From positions 1 through 64,000 of the forward strand of contig NZ_JAUOPD010000010.1 of assembly GCF_030546745.1 (NCBI RefSeq): a DNA stretch of 64,000 bases. Reading direction: 5' to 3'. The notes below the pieces were generated by a model. The model was not told the DNA's origin and made no database searches. It saw only the letters and a program-made list of their open reading frames with translations. The position numbers and the translations under genes are program-made. This stretch comes from Thalassotalea sp. 1_MG-2023. GTDB lineage: Bacteria; Pseudomonadota; Gammaproteobacteria; Enterobacterales; Alteromonadaceae. This document shows, piece after piece, positions 49,056 to 58,785 of this stretch (positions are counted from its first letter, which is position 1; the number at the start of each line of letters is the position of its first letter).

Positions 49056-49676
49056 TTATTCAAAAGGCGTAGGGTCACCTTCACCGACACGAATAATTTG
49101 CCCATCTCCTTCGGAAAAATCAACCACTGTTGTTGGATGCTCACCTAAATGTCCACCATGAATTATCAAATCTACTTGATGCTCTAACTTATCCCTGATT
49201 TCCTCTGGGTCAAATTCAGCCATTGAATTACCCGGCATAATTAAACTAGTGGACATAATGGGCTCTTCTAACGCGCTCAATAATTCTTGTACGATTGCGC
49301 TGTTCGGTACCCTTATACCGATTGTCCGTTTTTTCGGATTCATTAATCGTTTAGGTACTTCTTTGCTCGCCTTAAAAATGAAGGTATATGGGCCTGGGGT
49401 ATTATTTTTCAAAAGTCTAAATGCCGTATTATCAACTCTTGCGTATTCAGACAATTCAGATAAATCTTTACAGACTAAGGTAAAATTATGCTCTTTATTG
49501 ATATCGCGAATACGACATATTTTATCAAGGGCTTTTTTATCGCCAATATGACATCCCAAGGCATAGCCAGAGTCCGTGGGATATACAATTACGCCACCTT
49601 GGTGAATAATTTCAGCCGCTTGCTTCATTAAACGCCCTTGTGGGTTATCAGGGTGTACATAAAAAAATTGACTCAT
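49056..49676 (-). CDS. yciO: L-threonylcarbamoyladenylate synthase-type protein YciO
   Basis: 206 aa YrdC/Sua5-fold protein: VIYPTDSGYALGCHIG, PGPYTFIFKAS and RTIGIRVPNS. It is the YciO branch, a paralogue of TsaC that may make threonylcarbamoyl-AMP for tRNA t6A but whose cellular role is less clear. The order yciV-yciO-scpA-scpB-rluB is kept in many gammaproteobacteria. Confidence 0.92.
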   Translation of the reverse strand: MSQFFYVHPDNPQGRLMKQAAEIIHQGGVIVYPTDSGYALGCHIGDKKALDKICRIRDINKEHNFTLVCKDLSELSEYARVDNTAFRLLKNNTPGPYTFIFKASKEVPKRLMNPKKRTIGIRVPNSAIVQELLSALEEPIMSTSLIMPGNSMAEFDPEEIRDKLEHQVDLIIHGGHLGEHPTTVVDFSEGDGQIIRVGEGDPTPFE

Positions 49677-49744
49677 ATCGTGTTCCTTATAATTTGCGCT
49701 ACTACAAAAGCCACCAACACCGATAAAACGTTATTCATACATAC

Positions 49745-50605
49745 TTACCAAGCTTGCCAAATCGGCGTTGCTTGTTCCGGAAGCACTAAATTTTTACCAA
49801 GATCAGCCCATTTAGTTGGATAATGAAAGTCTGACCCTAACGATGCAAGTAAATCATACTCCAAACAAAAGCTTAGCATTAATTTACGTTGTTCGTTATT
49901 CATTTGAGGTAAAACTATCTCTAAGCCATCACCACCACAAGATTTAAATGTAACGACTAATCGCCTAAGCCATTTTGTAGTCATGTCATAACGAATAGGA
50001 TGGGCTATAACTGCGGTGCCGCCAGCTAGGTGAATGGCCTCAACTGCGGTTTCAATAGAACACCACTGAGGCTTCACATATGCTCGCTTACCTTTCCCTA
50101 AATATTTATCAAATGCAGCTTGCATGTGGTTAACATGACCTTGATTTAATAAGACCTTTGCAAAATGCGCACGGGTTATTGTTCCCTCGCCGGCAAGCGT
50201 TTTAGCCTGCTGATAAATATTATCAAATCCGCACTTTTCCAGTTTCTCGCCAATGCATGTTGCACGTAACTCTCTTGCTTGCTGCTGTGACTGAATCAAT
50301 GACGCTAAAGCTGGGTGATCTGCTTTAATATTTAAGCCGACAATATGAATTTCGAAATTATGCCAACGGGTTGAAATTTCAATACCATCAATAATTGTTA
50401 ATGGATAATTTTTTTCTTGAATATAACCTTTAGCAATATCAAGCGCAGCTACGGTATCGTGATCAGTGATGGCTAACACATCAATTTGAAAGTTAACCGC
50501 TCTGTCTATCAGCTCTGCAGGCGAAAGGCCGCCATCAGAACATGTTGTATGACTGTGTAAGTCAACACGTTTCGTGGAAAAGCTTGCTAAATTTTCGGTT
50601 GACAT
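49745..50605 (-). CDS. yciV: PHP domain 5'-nucleotidase/exonuclease YciV (RNase AM)
   Basis: 286 aa PHP-domain phosphoesterase: DLHSHTTCSDG, ITDHDT and GSDFHYP give the metal-binding His/Asp set. E. coli YciV/TrpH removes 5'-nucleotides and matures rRNA 5' ends. The frame stays open to 50677, but that region overlaps the trp leader dyad; the ATG at 50605 (or 50614) lies a short distance before the PHP motif and is my choice, with no strong ribosome site. It is divergent from the trp operon, as in E. coli. Confidence 0.88.
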   Translation of the reverse strand: MSTENLASFSTKRVDLHSHTTCSDGGLSPAELIDRAVNFQIDVLAITDHDTVAALDIAKGYIQEKNYPLTIIDGIEISTRWHNFEIHIVGLNIKADHPALASLIQSQQQARELRATCIGEKLEKCGFDNIYQQAKTLAGEGTITRAHFAKVLLNQGHVNHMQAAFDKYLGKGKRAYVKPQWCSIETAVEAIHLAGGTAVIAHPIRYDMTTKWLRRLVVTFKSCGGDGLEIVLPQMNNEQRKLMLSFCLEYDLLASLGSDFHYPTKWADLGKNLVLPEQATPIWQAW

Positions 50606-50661
50606 CAGGGTCATAATAAGGTTTTCTATAGGGGATTTAGGCAGACGCATTGTAAATGGGA

Positions 50662-50678
50662 ATTGGCTATTAGCCAAT
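50662..50678. promoter_or_regulatory. Perfect dyad upstream of the trp leader peptide
   Basis: ATTGGCTATTAGCCAAT, perfect 7-bp arms with a 3-bp centre, 8 bp upstream of the first trp leader ATG. It could be a TrpR-like operator (though not the E. coli CTAG-type consensus) or a hairpin at the transcript start. A possible promoter is TTGACA (50599-50604) with a weak -10 near 50622. Confidence 0.45.
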
Positions 50679-50686
50679 AAAAAAAA

Positions 50687-50743
50687 ATGAAAACAACATA
50701 TCCTTTAACAACAAATCTTTGGTGGTGGCATAACTCTACATAA
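50687..50743 (+). CDS. trpL: trp operon leader peptide
   Basis: 18-codon ORF, MKTTYPLTTNLWWWHNST, with three consecutive TGG codons (50720-50728) seven codons before the stop. An intrinsic terminator follows at 50786-50816, and GTGGGTT (50744-50750), right after the stop codon, can pair with AACCCGC (50786-50792) to form the antiterminator. This is the classical ribosome-stalling attenuator layout. The ribosome site is poorly defined (AT-rich). Confidence 0.88.
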   Translation: MKTTYPLTTNLWWWHNST

Positions 50744-50785
50744 GTGGGTTGTGAACGTTTGCTGTATTTGCTAGAAATTCAAGAT

Positions 50786-50816
50786 AACCCGCATAGTGCT
50801 ACTACGCGGGTTTTTT
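50786..50816 (+). terminator. trp attenuator (terminator 3:4)
   Basis: AACCCGC (50786-50792) pairs with GCGGGTT (50806-50812), extended inside by TAGT/ACTA (50794-50797 with 50801-50804) after one A-C mismatch, 3-nt loop, then T-rich tract. The competing antiterminator uses GTGGGTT at 50744-50750. It controls read-through into aroF-trp by tryptophanyl-tRNA supply. Confidence 0.9.
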
Positions 50817-50842
50817 ATTTTAACTTTTTAAAGAGAAAAAAC

Positions 50843-50905
50843 ATGTTAACAACAAAAGTGAAAAGCTGGTTTATCTGGTGGCTTCAGCCAATTTACGCCG
50901 GATGA
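50843..50905 (+). CDS. Second tryptophan-rich leader ORF before aroF
   Basis: 20-codon ORF, MLTTKVKSWFIWWLQPIYAG, with three Trp (positions 9, 12, 13). It lies after the attenuator, 28 bp before aroF, with an AAAGAG site 7 bases before its ATG. A small TGGC/GCCA hairpin covers the paired Trp codons. It is not explained by the standard attenuator, which ends at 50816. It may add translational control of aroF by Trp-tRNA. Existence as a translated peptide is inferred. Confidence 0.6.
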   Translation: MLTTKVKSWFIWWLQPIYAG

Positions 50906-50933
50906 CACATAAACAGATAAATTAGGAATTACC

Positions 50934-51950
50934 ATGATTATTGTATTAAAACCCCAAGCATCAGAAAAAGATGCAAATGAGATATTAGCAAAAATAGCAA
51001 GCCTTGGACTCAAACCATTATATATGCCTGGTATTGAGCGAACCGTTTTAGGGGCATTAGGTGATGAGCGTGTATTAGCACAACTTCATTTAGATGCTTA
51101 TCCAATGGTTGACGAAATAAAGCCCGTATTAAGTCCATATAAACTCGTTAGCCGAGAGTTACAATCTCACGACTCTATCGTATCCATCGGTGGCATTAAA
51201 GTAGGTGGTGGTGCATTCACCGTCATTGCTGGCCCTTGTTCGGTAGAAAGTGAAGAGCAACTTTTTAGTGTTAGTGAGATGATAGCAAAACAAGGCATCA
51301 CTTTATTAAGAGGTGGCGCATTTAAACCTCGCACCAGCCCGTATTCTTTCCAAGGCTTAGGGTTAGAAGGACTAGAACTTTTAAAGGCTGCTCGAGATAA
51401 ATATCAATTAAATATTGTCTCTGAGATCATCGACCCAAATGATGCCGAATTAATGCACGATTATATTGATTGTTATCAAATTGGCGCTCGAAATATGCAA
51501 AATTTTCGTTTACTGGAAGCTGTAGGTAAACACTCCGATAAAGCAGTATTATTAAAACGTGGCATGAGCGCAACTATCGAAGAGCTTTTACTCGCTGCTG
51601 AATACATTATTAATGCTGGCAACCCCAATGTTATTTTATGCGAACGTGGCATTCGCACTTTCGAAACAGCAACACGAAATACCTTAGATTTAAATGCAGT
51701 CGCCTATTTAAAAGAAAAATCTCATTTACCGGTATTGGTTGACCCTTCTCATGGAACAGGTGTTAAATCATTGATCAATCCACTTTCTCGAGCGGCTGTA
51801 GCAGTGGGTGCCGACGGTATTATTGTTGAAACGCATTTAAAGCCGACTGAAGCTTTATCTGACGGACACCAAGCACTTAACGCTGACGATTTTGCCACCT
51901 TAATGGCCGATATCAAACCATTCATTAAAGCTGCAGGTAAATCGATATGA
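50934..51950 (+). CDS. aroF: 3-deoxy-7-phosphoheptulonate synthase (type I-beta, with N-terminal regulatory domain)
   Basis: 338 aa DAHP synthase joining phosphoenolpyruvate and erythrose-4-phosphate, the entry to aromatic synthesis. An N-terminal ferredoxin-like/ACT-type domain (about 1-70) precedes the barrel: VIAGPCSVES, GGAFKPRTSPYSFQG, QIGARNMQNF, KRGM and DPSHGTG. This is the Thermotoga/Bacillus-like class, not the E. coli AroG class. It is the first gene of the trp operon and overlaps trpE by 4 bp, so it is under the same attenuator. Confidence 0.93.
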   Translation: MIIVLKPQASEKDANEILAKIASLGLKPLYMPGIERTVLGALGDERVLAQLHLDAYPMVDEIKPVLSPYKLVSRELQSHDSIVSIGGIKVGGGAFTVIAGPCSVESEEQLFSVSEMIAKQGITLLRGGAFKPRTSPYSFQGLGLEGLELLKAARDKYQLNIVSEIIDPNDAELMHDYIDCYQIGARNMQNFRLLEAVGKHSDKAVLLKRGMSATIEELLLAAEYIINAGNPNVILCERGIRTFETATRNTLDLNAVAYLKEKSHLPVLVDPSHGTGVKSLINPLSRAAVAVGADGIIVETHLKPTEALSDGHQALNADDFATLMADIKPFIKAAGKSI

Positions 51951-53566
51951 ATGCCCTATTCACTCAACACAATGATGATACCTTCGGCTTCGTAACAACT
52001 TTGTCAGGTAAAGCCAAGTATCAACCTGATCCACTGACGCTTTTTAAGAAACTATGTGGTGCCAAAAAGAACAACTTATTATTAGAATCCGCAGAAATAG
52101 ACAAAAAACACCAATTAAAAAGCTTATTATTAGTCGATGCTGCGGTAAAAATTGTTTGCAATAACAATACCGTGACTTTTACTCCATTGACCCTTAATGG
52201 CGCAGCAGCTATTGCCTTTGCTAAAGAAAACTTGGCTCAGCAAGCAACATTAACAGAAGAAAACGGTGTTATTAAAGCAACATTTCCAGAGGCTGATCAA
52301 CAACTTGATGAAAAATCTCGTTTATTGGCCGATAACGCCTTTCAAGCATTAAGACAATTCAAGCGCTTCGATAATAAAAACCACCACCCTTTTGCCGTTT
52401 TTTTAGCAGGGGCATTTGCCTTTGATATGATCACAATGTCAGAGACGTTACCCGTCGTTGAAGGTGGTGAAAACACCTGCCCTGATTTTGTCTTTTATCT
52501 TGCAGAAACTCTCGTGGTTATCGATCATGAAAGACGTTCTAGTGAAGTTATTGGTAATGTTTTCTCTGGCCCAGATCAGCAAAAATGTCACTTTGAAATT
52601 GCTCGTCGTTTATCTGATATCAAAGCACTTGTTGAATCAGATATCGCAGCGCCTCAAACACAGGTAAAATCTGCACAGCCATTAACTGTTTTAACCGATG
52701 TTAGTGACGAAGAATTTTGTCATACAGTAAGCACGTTAAAAGAACATATTTGTGCTGGTGATATATTTCAAGTGGTACCTTCTCGTACTTTTAGTTTACC
52801 TTGTTCAGACACTTTCAATGCTTACCTATGTTTACGAGAAAGCAACCCAAGCCCTTACATGTTTTACTTACAAGACGATGACTTTTGCATGTTTGGCGCC
52901 TCACCAGAGTCTGCGATTAAGTATCAACAACACAACAGACAAGTTGAAATTTATCCTATTGCCGGTACAAGGCCTCGTGGTTTTAATGCCGACGGTAGCT
53001 TTTCACCCGATCTTGATTGCCGCATTGAATTAGCCTTAAGACAAGATCAAAAAGAATTAGCAGAACACATTATGCTAGTAGATTTAGCTAGAAATGATGT
53101 TGCACGTGTATGTAAACCCGGTACTAGACACGTGGCAGATTTGTTAAAAACTGATAGATACTCCCATGTGATGCACTTAGTATCTCGTGTGTGCGGCACG
53201 CTTTTGGATGAGTTAGATGCCTTACATGCCTATCAAGCTTGTATGAATATGGGCACATTATCTGGCGCTCCGAAAGTTAGCGCAACCTCGTTAATTAGGC
53301 AAAACGAAGGTAAACGACGAGGCAGTTATGGCGGCGCTGTTGGCTACCTTACCGGTGAAGGTGATATGGATACTTGTATCGTGATTCGCAGTGCATTTGT
53401 AAAAGACAATATCGCCTATATTCAAGCGGGTGCGGGTGTTGTATATGACTCAAACCCACAAGCTGAAGCTGATGAAACGCGACAAAAAGCACAAGCGGTA
53501 ATCAATGCCATTCAAAAAGCAGCAACGTTAATAAACGTGTCGTCATCACAGGAGAGTGGATCATGA
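51947..53566 (+). CDS. trpE: Anthranilate synthase component I
   Basis: 539 aa. C-terminal chorismate-binding domain with IFQVVPSRTF, YPIAGTRPRG, HIMLVDLARND and GTLSGAPKV; the N-terminal domain carries the Trp feedback region (LLLESAEIDKKHQLKSLLL, containing the LLES motif). With TrpG it makes anthranilate. ATGA overlaps with both aroF and trpG show tight translational coupling. Confidence 0.96.
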   Translation: MNALFTQHNDDTFGFVTTLSGKAKYQPDPLTLFKKLCGAKKNNLLLESAEIDKKHQLKSLLLVDAAVKIVCNNNTVTFTPLTLNGAAAIAFAKENLAQQATLTEENGVIKATFPEADQQLDEKSRLLADNAFQALRQFKRFDNKNHHPFAVFLAGAFAFDMITMSETLPVVEGGENTCPDFVFYLAETLVVIDHERRSSEVIGNVFSGPDQQKCHFEIARRLSDIKALVESDIAAPQTQVKSAQPLTVLTDVSDEEFCHTVSTLKEHICAGDIFQVVPSRTFSLPCSDTFNAYLCLRESNPSPYMFYLQDDDFCMFGASPESAIKYQQHNRQVEIYPIAGTRPRGFNADGSFSPDLDCRIELALRQDQKELAEHIMLVDLARNDVARVCKPGTRHVADLLKTDRYSHVMHLVSRVCGTLLDELDALHAYQACMNMGTLSGAPKVSATSLIRQNEGKRRGSYGGAVGYLTGEGDMDTCIVIRSAFVKDNIAYIQAGAGVVYDSNPQAEADETRQKAQAVINAIQKAATLINVSSSQESGS

Positions 53567-54183
53567 GTCAAAAAATAAAGGTCTTTATGCTCGATAACGT
53601 TGACTCATTTACTTATAACTTAGTGGATGAATTTCACGTGCTAGGCTTAAGCCCTGTAATATATCGCAACACGTTACCGGCAGACTTTATTCTTGCACAA
53701 ATGGAAGCTTGCTCAGACCAAGTCTTATTAGTACTTTCGCCTGGGCCAGGGTCTCCAGAAAACGCTGGCTGTTTAATGGAATTAATCGCAAAAACAGCTG
53801 GGAAATACCCCATACTGGGTATTTGTTTGGGTCATCAAGCGTTAATAGAACACTATGGTGGTAAAGTTGGTAGAGCACCAGAAATTGTTCATGGTAAGTC
53901 CGCCAACGTTAAACATTCTGCTACTGGTGCATTTAAAGATATTGAGCAACCCTTACCTGTTGCCCGATATCATTCATTAGTGGGGTTAAACATTCCAAGC
54001 ACATTAACGGTAACAGCTGCCGTCGAAGCTGCATCAGGCGAGCAACTACCGATGGCAATAACTCACCAAACTGACCGCGTGATGGGTTTCCAGTTTCATC
54101 CAGAATCTATTTTAACCACTTATGGCAGCACGTTACTTGAGCAAAGTATTCGTTGTCTAACTGAACAAACTTTAAAGGAATAA
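53563..54183 (+). CDS. trpG: Anthranilate synthase component II (glutamine amidotransferase)
   Basis: 206 aa class-I glutamine amidotransferase: LDNVDSFTYNLVDEF, LSPGPGSPENAG, nucleophile Cys in GICLGHQ, and FQFHPESILT with His and Glu. It supplies ammonia to TrpE. It stands alone, not fused to TrpD as in E. coli. It starts within the trpE stop (4-bp overlap). Confidence 0.95.
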   Translation: MSQKIKVFMLDNVDSFTYNLVDEFHVLGLSPVIYRNTLPADFILAQMEACSDQVLLVLSPGPGSPENAGCLMELIAKTAGKYPILGICLGHQALIEHYGGKVGRAPEIVHGKSANVKHSATGAFKDIEQPLPVARYHSLVGLNIPSTLTVTAAVEAASGEQLPMAITHQTDRVMGFQFHPESILTTYGSTLLEQSIRCLTEQTLKE

Positions 54184-54185
54184 TC

Positions 54186-55202
54186 ATGAACGTTTTACCA
54201 TTACTTGTTGAGGGTAACTCTCTTACTCAAGCACAAGCCGAAACGTTTTTTGGCGATGTAATGCAAGGTAACATAGCGCCTGAATTACTCGCCTCTGTTT
54301 TAACGGCATTAAAAATGAAAGGTGAAACACCTGAAGAAATTGCTGGAGCTGCGGTAGCTGTTCGACAATTTGCCACCTCATTTCAAGCACAAAAACTGCC
54401 AGTAAGCGACTGTGTGGGTACAGGTGGTGATGGCGCAAATACCATTAATATTTCTACGACTGCAGCTATTTTAGCAGCTGCATGTGGTATTCCAATGGCG
54501 AAACACGGTAACCGTAGTGTTTCAAGTATGTCTGGCTCTGCAGATTTGTTAGAAGCGTTTGGTGTAAACCTATCAATGACACCAGAAACCGCAAGCCAAT
54601 GTTTACAACAAGCTAATTTATGTTTTCTATACGCACCAGCGTATCACCCAGGGTTTAAATATGCTGGCCCTGTGCGCAAAGCGATGGGCATTAGAACGTT
54701 ATTTAACATTCTTGGACCATTAGTAAACCCTGCTTCACCCTCAGTGATGTTAATGGGCGTATATACACCTGAATTAATCCAAACTCTGGCAAAAAGTCTG
54801 CAATTAACAGGGGTAGAAAAAGGCTGGGTTGTTCACGGTAGTGGTTTAGATGAAATTGCCCTACATGGTGAAACTCAAGTATGTGAAATTAATAATGGTC
54901 AACTAAGCAATAAAACCATCACACCGGAAGATTTTGGCCTATCTCGCTACTCCTTAGATGACATCAAAGGTGGGACGCCTCAGGAAAATGCAGAGATAAT
55001 TAAACAAATTTTATCTGGTAACGGTGAAGATGCACACAACAGTGCTGTGATCATCAACTGTGCTGCTTTACTGTATTTGCATGGCAAAGCAAACGATTTA
55101 AAATCAGCAGCTTCTATTGCACGACAAGTGCTCAGTTCAGGTGAAGCTTTTGCCAAGTTAGAACAGTTAGTCGCTATATCAAATCAAACAGGTGCACAAT
55201 AA
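54186..55202 (+). CDS. trpD: Anthranilate phosphoribosyltransferase
   Basis: 338 aa. Visible: CVGTGGDGANTINIST (PRPP loop), AKHGNRSVSSMSGSADLLEAFG, and GPLVNPA. It adds phosphoribosyl to anthranilate. It follows trpG by 2 bp and overlaps trpC/F by one base. Confidence 0.96.
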   Translation: MNVLPLLVEGNSLTQAQAETFFGDVMQGNIAPELLASVLTALKMKGETPEEIAGAAVAVRQFATSFQAQKLPVSDCVGTGGDGANTINISTTAAILAAACGIPMAKHGNRSVSSMSGSADLLEAFGVNLSMTPETASQCLQQANLCFLYAPAYHPGFKYAGPVRKAMGIRTLFNILGPLVNPASPSVMLMGVYTPELIQTLAKSLQLTGVEKGWVVHGSGLDEIALHGETQVCEINNGQLSNKTITPEDFGLSRYSLDDIKGGTPQENAEIIKQILSGNGEDAHNSAVIINCAALLYLHGKANDLKSAASIARQVLSSGEAFAKLEQLVAISNQTGAQ

Positions 55203-56593
55203 TGGCAAATGTATTAGAAAAAATTGTTGCTGATAAACGCATAGAAATAGACGCACTAAAAAAACAGAAACCATTGGATACCTTTGTTGAAACATTAACG
55301 CCTTCAACAAAAAATATGTATGATGCGCTTGATAGAGCAAAAGGTCATCATGGTGCAGGGTTTATTTTAGAGTGTAAAAAAGCCTCACCTTCAAAAGGAC
55401 TTATCCGTGAAGATTTTGACGTACTGTCAATTTGTCAAACATATGATAAATATGCTGCAGCTATCTCAGTGTTAACCGACGAAAAATATTTTCAGGGTAA
55501 CTATGAATATTTGAACATTGTCACCCAGCATGTAAGTTGCCCAGTACTTAATAAAGACTTTTTTATCGACCCATACCAAGTATACCTTGCACGCTACTAT
55601 GGCGCTGATGCCATTTTATTAATGCTCAGCGTATTAGATGATAATGAATATCTGCAATTGGCAACGATTGCCAAACAATTAAGTCTCAATATTTTAACCG
55701 AAGTATCTACAGATGATGAATTAACTCGTGCGATTGCATTAGATGCCAAGCTTATTGGAATAAATAATCGTAATTTACGTGATCTTTCTACTGATATATC
55801 ACGTACTTTTGAATTCGCACCCAAAATACCGGATGATCGAATTATAATTTCAGAGTCAGGCATTTATACAAATGCACAAGTTAGAGAGCTAGCACCAGCC
55901 GTTGATGGATTTTTAGTCGGGAGTTCGGTCATGGCGCAGCAAGATATTGATCTTGCTTGTCGTAAACTTATTTATGGCGAGAACAAAGTCTGTGGTTTAA
56001 CTTCAGTTAAAAATGCAAAGCTGGCAGTTGAATCAGGCGCACTTTATGGCGGGCTTATTTTTGCTGAAAAATCTGCACGTTATGTCACGCAACAACAAGC
56101 AGAGGATATTGTTACGCATGTACCTTCTCTCAATTACGTAGGCGTTTTTGTTGATTGCGATTTAGCAACCGTGGTTGAAAGTGCAAAAGTCCTTAACCTT
56201 TATGCTGTTCAACTTCACGGAGATGAGTCAGCACTTTACATTACTGAATTGCGCCAAGAACTACCAGAAAACTGTCAAATTTGGCAAGCAGCTAAAATAG
56301 AATCTACGTTAGTCACTAAAAAGAACAATGAAGTAGACCATGTAATACTCGATGGCTCAGAGCCAGGTAGCGGAAAGGCATTTAATTGGCAGTTGATCAC
56401 TGATAGCGACTTATTATTTAACCATTGCTTTCTTGCTGGTGGTCTTGGGTCTGAGACGATTAAACAAGCACTTGCTTTACAAACAGAACAGGCTTTATTT
56501 GGCTTAGATATTAACTCTGGCGTTGAGTCAGCCCCCGGCGTTAAGTGCCGTGAAAAACTAGCGCGAACGTTTGAACAAATACGGAATTATTAA
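55202..56593 (+). CDS. trpCF: Bifunctional indole-3-glycerol phosphate synthase / phosphoribosylanthranilate isomerase
   Basis: 463 aa fusion. N-terminal TrpC barrel (about 1-255): [38 protein letters not shown] and ISESGI. C-terminal TrpF barrel (about 258-460): [11 protein letters not shown] (catalytic Cys), YVGVFVD, VQLHGDE and LDINSGVE. The fusion order is that of E. coli. It catalyses two successive steps of the pathway. A single-base overlap with trpD. Confidence 0.96.
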   Translation: MANVLEKIVADKRIEIDALKKQKPLDTFVETLTPSTKNMYDALDRAKGHHGAGFILECKKASPSKGLIREDFDVLSICQTYDKYAAAISVLTDEKYFQGNYEYLNIVTQHVSCPVLNKDFFIDPYQVYLARYYGADAILLMLSVLDDNEYLQLATIAKQLSLNILTEVSTDDELTRAIALDAKLIGINNRNLRDLSTDISRTFEFAPKIPDDRIIISESGIYTNAQVRELAPAVDGFLVGSSVMAQQDIDLACRKLIYGENKVCGLTSVKNAKLAVESGALYGGLIFAEKSARYVTQQQAEDIVTHVPSLNYVGVFVDCDLATVVESAKVLNLYAVQLHGDESALYITELRQELPENCQIWQAAKIESTLVTKKNNEVDHVILDGSEPGSGKAFNWQLITDSDLLFNHCFLAGGLGSETIKQALALQTEQALFGLDINSGVESAPGVKCREKLARTFEQIRNY

Positions 56594-56594
56594 C

Positions 56595-57800
56595 ATGACA
56601 TCACATTCAGATAAAAAACCATCACTTCCAGCCTATTTCGGCGAATTTGGCGGCATGTTCGTTGGTGAATTACTTGTGCCTGCTTTAGAACAACTAGAGC
56701 AAGCCTATATTGAATCGCAACAAGATGAAGCGTTTATTAAAGAATTTAATGACTTATTAGAACATTATGCCGGTCGACCAACCCCGTTAACTCTAACACG
56801 AAATATATCCCCTAACCCCTTAGCAAAAATTTACTTAAAGCGCGAAGACTTACTACATGGCGGCGCTCATAAAACTAACCAAGTATTGGGACAAGCTTTA
56901 CTTGCAAAGCGTATGGGTAAGAAAGAGATTATTGCGGAAACAGGTGCTGGCCAACATGGTGTTGCAACAGCAATTGCCTGTTCGTTATTAGGATTAAAGT
57001 GTCGGGTTTATATGGGCGCAGTAGATTGTGAACGACAACAGCCTAACGTCTTTCGAATGAAACTAATGGGCGCAGAAGTTATTCCCGTTACGGCTGGCGG
57101 CGGCACGTTAAAGGATGCCGTAAATGAAGCGCTACGTGACTGGTCTGCCAATTATGACGACGCTCACTACTTGTTAGGTACTGCAGCAGGCCCTCATCCT
57201 TTTCCTACCATTGTGCGGGATTTTCAAAAAATGATCGGCGAAGAAGCCAAACAGCAATTGTTAACACAAGAAGGTCGCTTACCTGATTATGTTATTGCAT
57301 GCGTTGGCGGTGGTTCAAATGCCATCGGCATGTTTAACGACTTTCTTGAGGATGACAGCGTGAAAATTGTGGGTGTTGAAGCCGGTGGTAAAGGTGTTGA
57401 TACACACGAACATGGCGCAACGCTTTCTGCTGGTACTAAAGGTATGCTTCATGGAAATTACACCTATATTATGCAAAATAAGTATGGCCAGATAGAAGAA
57501 TCTTATTCTGTGTCAGCTGGTTTAGATTACCCTGCTGTTGGCCCACAACATGCATTTCTAAAGGAAACAGGTCGAGCACAATATGTACCGATCAACGATG
57601 ATGAAGCTTTAGAAGCATTTCAAACACTGGCTCGCTCAGAGGGAATTATTCCTGCATTAGAGTCATCACATGCATTAGCTCAAGCACTAAAAATGGCGAA
57701 AGATGTCACTGAAGAAACAATCTTTTTAGTGAATTTATCTGGTCGTGGTGACAAAGATTTAGCTCATGTACATACAGTGCTTAATGGTGAGGAACAATAA
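56595..57800 (+). CDS. trpB: Tryptophan synthase beta chain
   Basis: 401 aa PLP enzyme condensing indole with serine. Visible: [13 protein letters not shown] at the N-terminus, PLP Lys in [18 protein letters not shown], and [10 protein letters not shown] (phosphate loop). The frame extends back to a TTG inside trpC, but the ATG at 56595, one base after the trpC stop, matches the family start. Confidence 0.96.
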   Translation: MTSHSDKKPSLPAYFGEFGGMFVGELLVPALEQLEQAYIESQQDEAFIKEFNDLLEHYAGRPTPLTLTRNISPNPLAKIYLKREDLLHGGAHKTNQVLGQALLAKRMGKKEIIAETGAGQHGVATAIACSLLGLKCRVYMGAVDCERQQPNVFRMKLMGAEVIPVTAGGGTLKDAVNEALRDWSANYDDAHYLLGTAAGPHPFPTIVRDFQKMIGEEAKQQLLTQEGRLPDYVIACVGGGSNAIGMFNDFLEDDSVKIVGVEAGGKGVDTHEHGATLSAGTKGMLHGNYTYIMQNKYGQIEESYSVSAGLDYPAVGPQHAFLKETGRAQYVPINDDEALEAFQTLARSEGIIPALESSHALAQALKMAKDVTEETIFLVNLSGRGDKDLAHVHTVLNGEEQ

Positions 57801-57802
57801 TA

Positions 57803-58633
57803 ATGACACAATTATCTACAAACACATTAGGAAAGCGTTATCATGATTGCTTTGCTGCTTTATCTTCAGCCAAAGAAGGCGCATTCATTCCTTTTGTTAC
57901 TATTGGCGATCCTGATCCAGAGCGCTCATTAAAAATAATCAAAACGCTTATTGACGCTGGAGCAGATGCGCTAGAGCTTGGTATTCCTTTTTCTGATCCG
58001 AGTGCCGATGGCATCACCATTCAAGAAGCGGGTAAACGCGCATTATCTTCTGGTGTCAATACTGACATATGCTTTGATATTTTAGCGCAAGTACGTGCTT
58101 ATGCCCCCGATATTCCAATCGGGCTTTTATTATACGGTAATTTAGTTTTTGCTCGTGGTATTACCACCTTTTACCAAGATGCAGCAAAGGCTGGCGTTGA
58201 TTCGGTGTTAATTGCCGATCTACCTATTCGTGAAAGTGAACCGTTTATTAAAGCCGCAAAACAAGCAGGTGTGGCTCCCATTTTTATCGCTTCACCAAAC
58301 GCTAATGCCGATAAACTTTCAGCAGTTGCTGAGCGTACTAAAGGATATACTTATGTACTCAGCAGAGCTGGAGTTACAGGCACCGAAACCAAAGCAAGCA
58401 CACCAGCTGAGCACATTATTTCAACGTTAAAAGCAAATAATGCTGCACCTGCCGTTATTGGTTTTGGAATTTCGTCTCCTGAGCAAGTAAAAGACGCGTT
58501 AAAAGCTGGTGCTCAAGGTGCAATTAGTGGCTCAGCTGTGGTTAAAATTATTGAAACTCACCTACAAGATGAACAAGCGATGCTGAGTGCGCTAGCCACT
58601 TTTATTAGTGACATGAAAGCTGCAACCCGCTAA
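57803..58633 (+). CDS. trpA: Tryptophan synthase alpha chain
   Basis: 276 aa TIM barrel that splits indole-glycerol phosphate. Visible: [26 protein letters not shown] with the catalytic Glu and Asp, DLPIRES and [11 protein letters not shown]. Last gene of the operon, 2 bp after trpB and followed by a strong terminator. Confidence 0.96.
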   Translation: MTQLSTNTLGKRYHDCFAALSSAKEGAFIPFVTIGDPDPERSLKIIKTLIDAGADALELGIPFSDPSADGITIQEAGKRALSSGVNTDICFDILAQVRAYAPDIPIGLLLYGNLVFARGITTFYQDAAKAGVDSVLIADLPIRESEPFIKAAKQAGVAPIFIASPNANADKLSAVAERTKGYTYVLSRAGVTGTETKASTPAEHIISTLKANNAAPAVIGFGISSPEQVKDALKAGAQGAISGSAVVKIIETHLQDEQAMLSALATFISDMKAATR

Positions 58634-58684
58634 AAATTTGCGAGCTGAAATAGCTTTCATTTGGCGTTTAGATAGTTAAATAAT

Positions 58685-58720
58685 AAAAAAACCAACACAA
58701 TAATGTGTTGGTTTTTTTAT
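58685..58720 (+). terminator. Intrinsic terminator of the trp operon
   Basis: Perfect 15-bp stem (58685-58699 with 58704-58718; core ACCAACACA/TGTGTTGGT), 4-nt loop, A run before and T run after, so it may serve both strands. Confidence 0.93.
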
Positions 58721-58785
58721 TAAAATTACATGCTCAAGCCTAATTCATAACACTATATGCAAAACCGCAAAAGTAACTGTAGACT

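Noticed and set aside
50605-50677. Longer N-terminus for yciV starting at the TTG at 50677
   Set aside because: It would overlap the trp leader dyad and adds residues not seen in the family.
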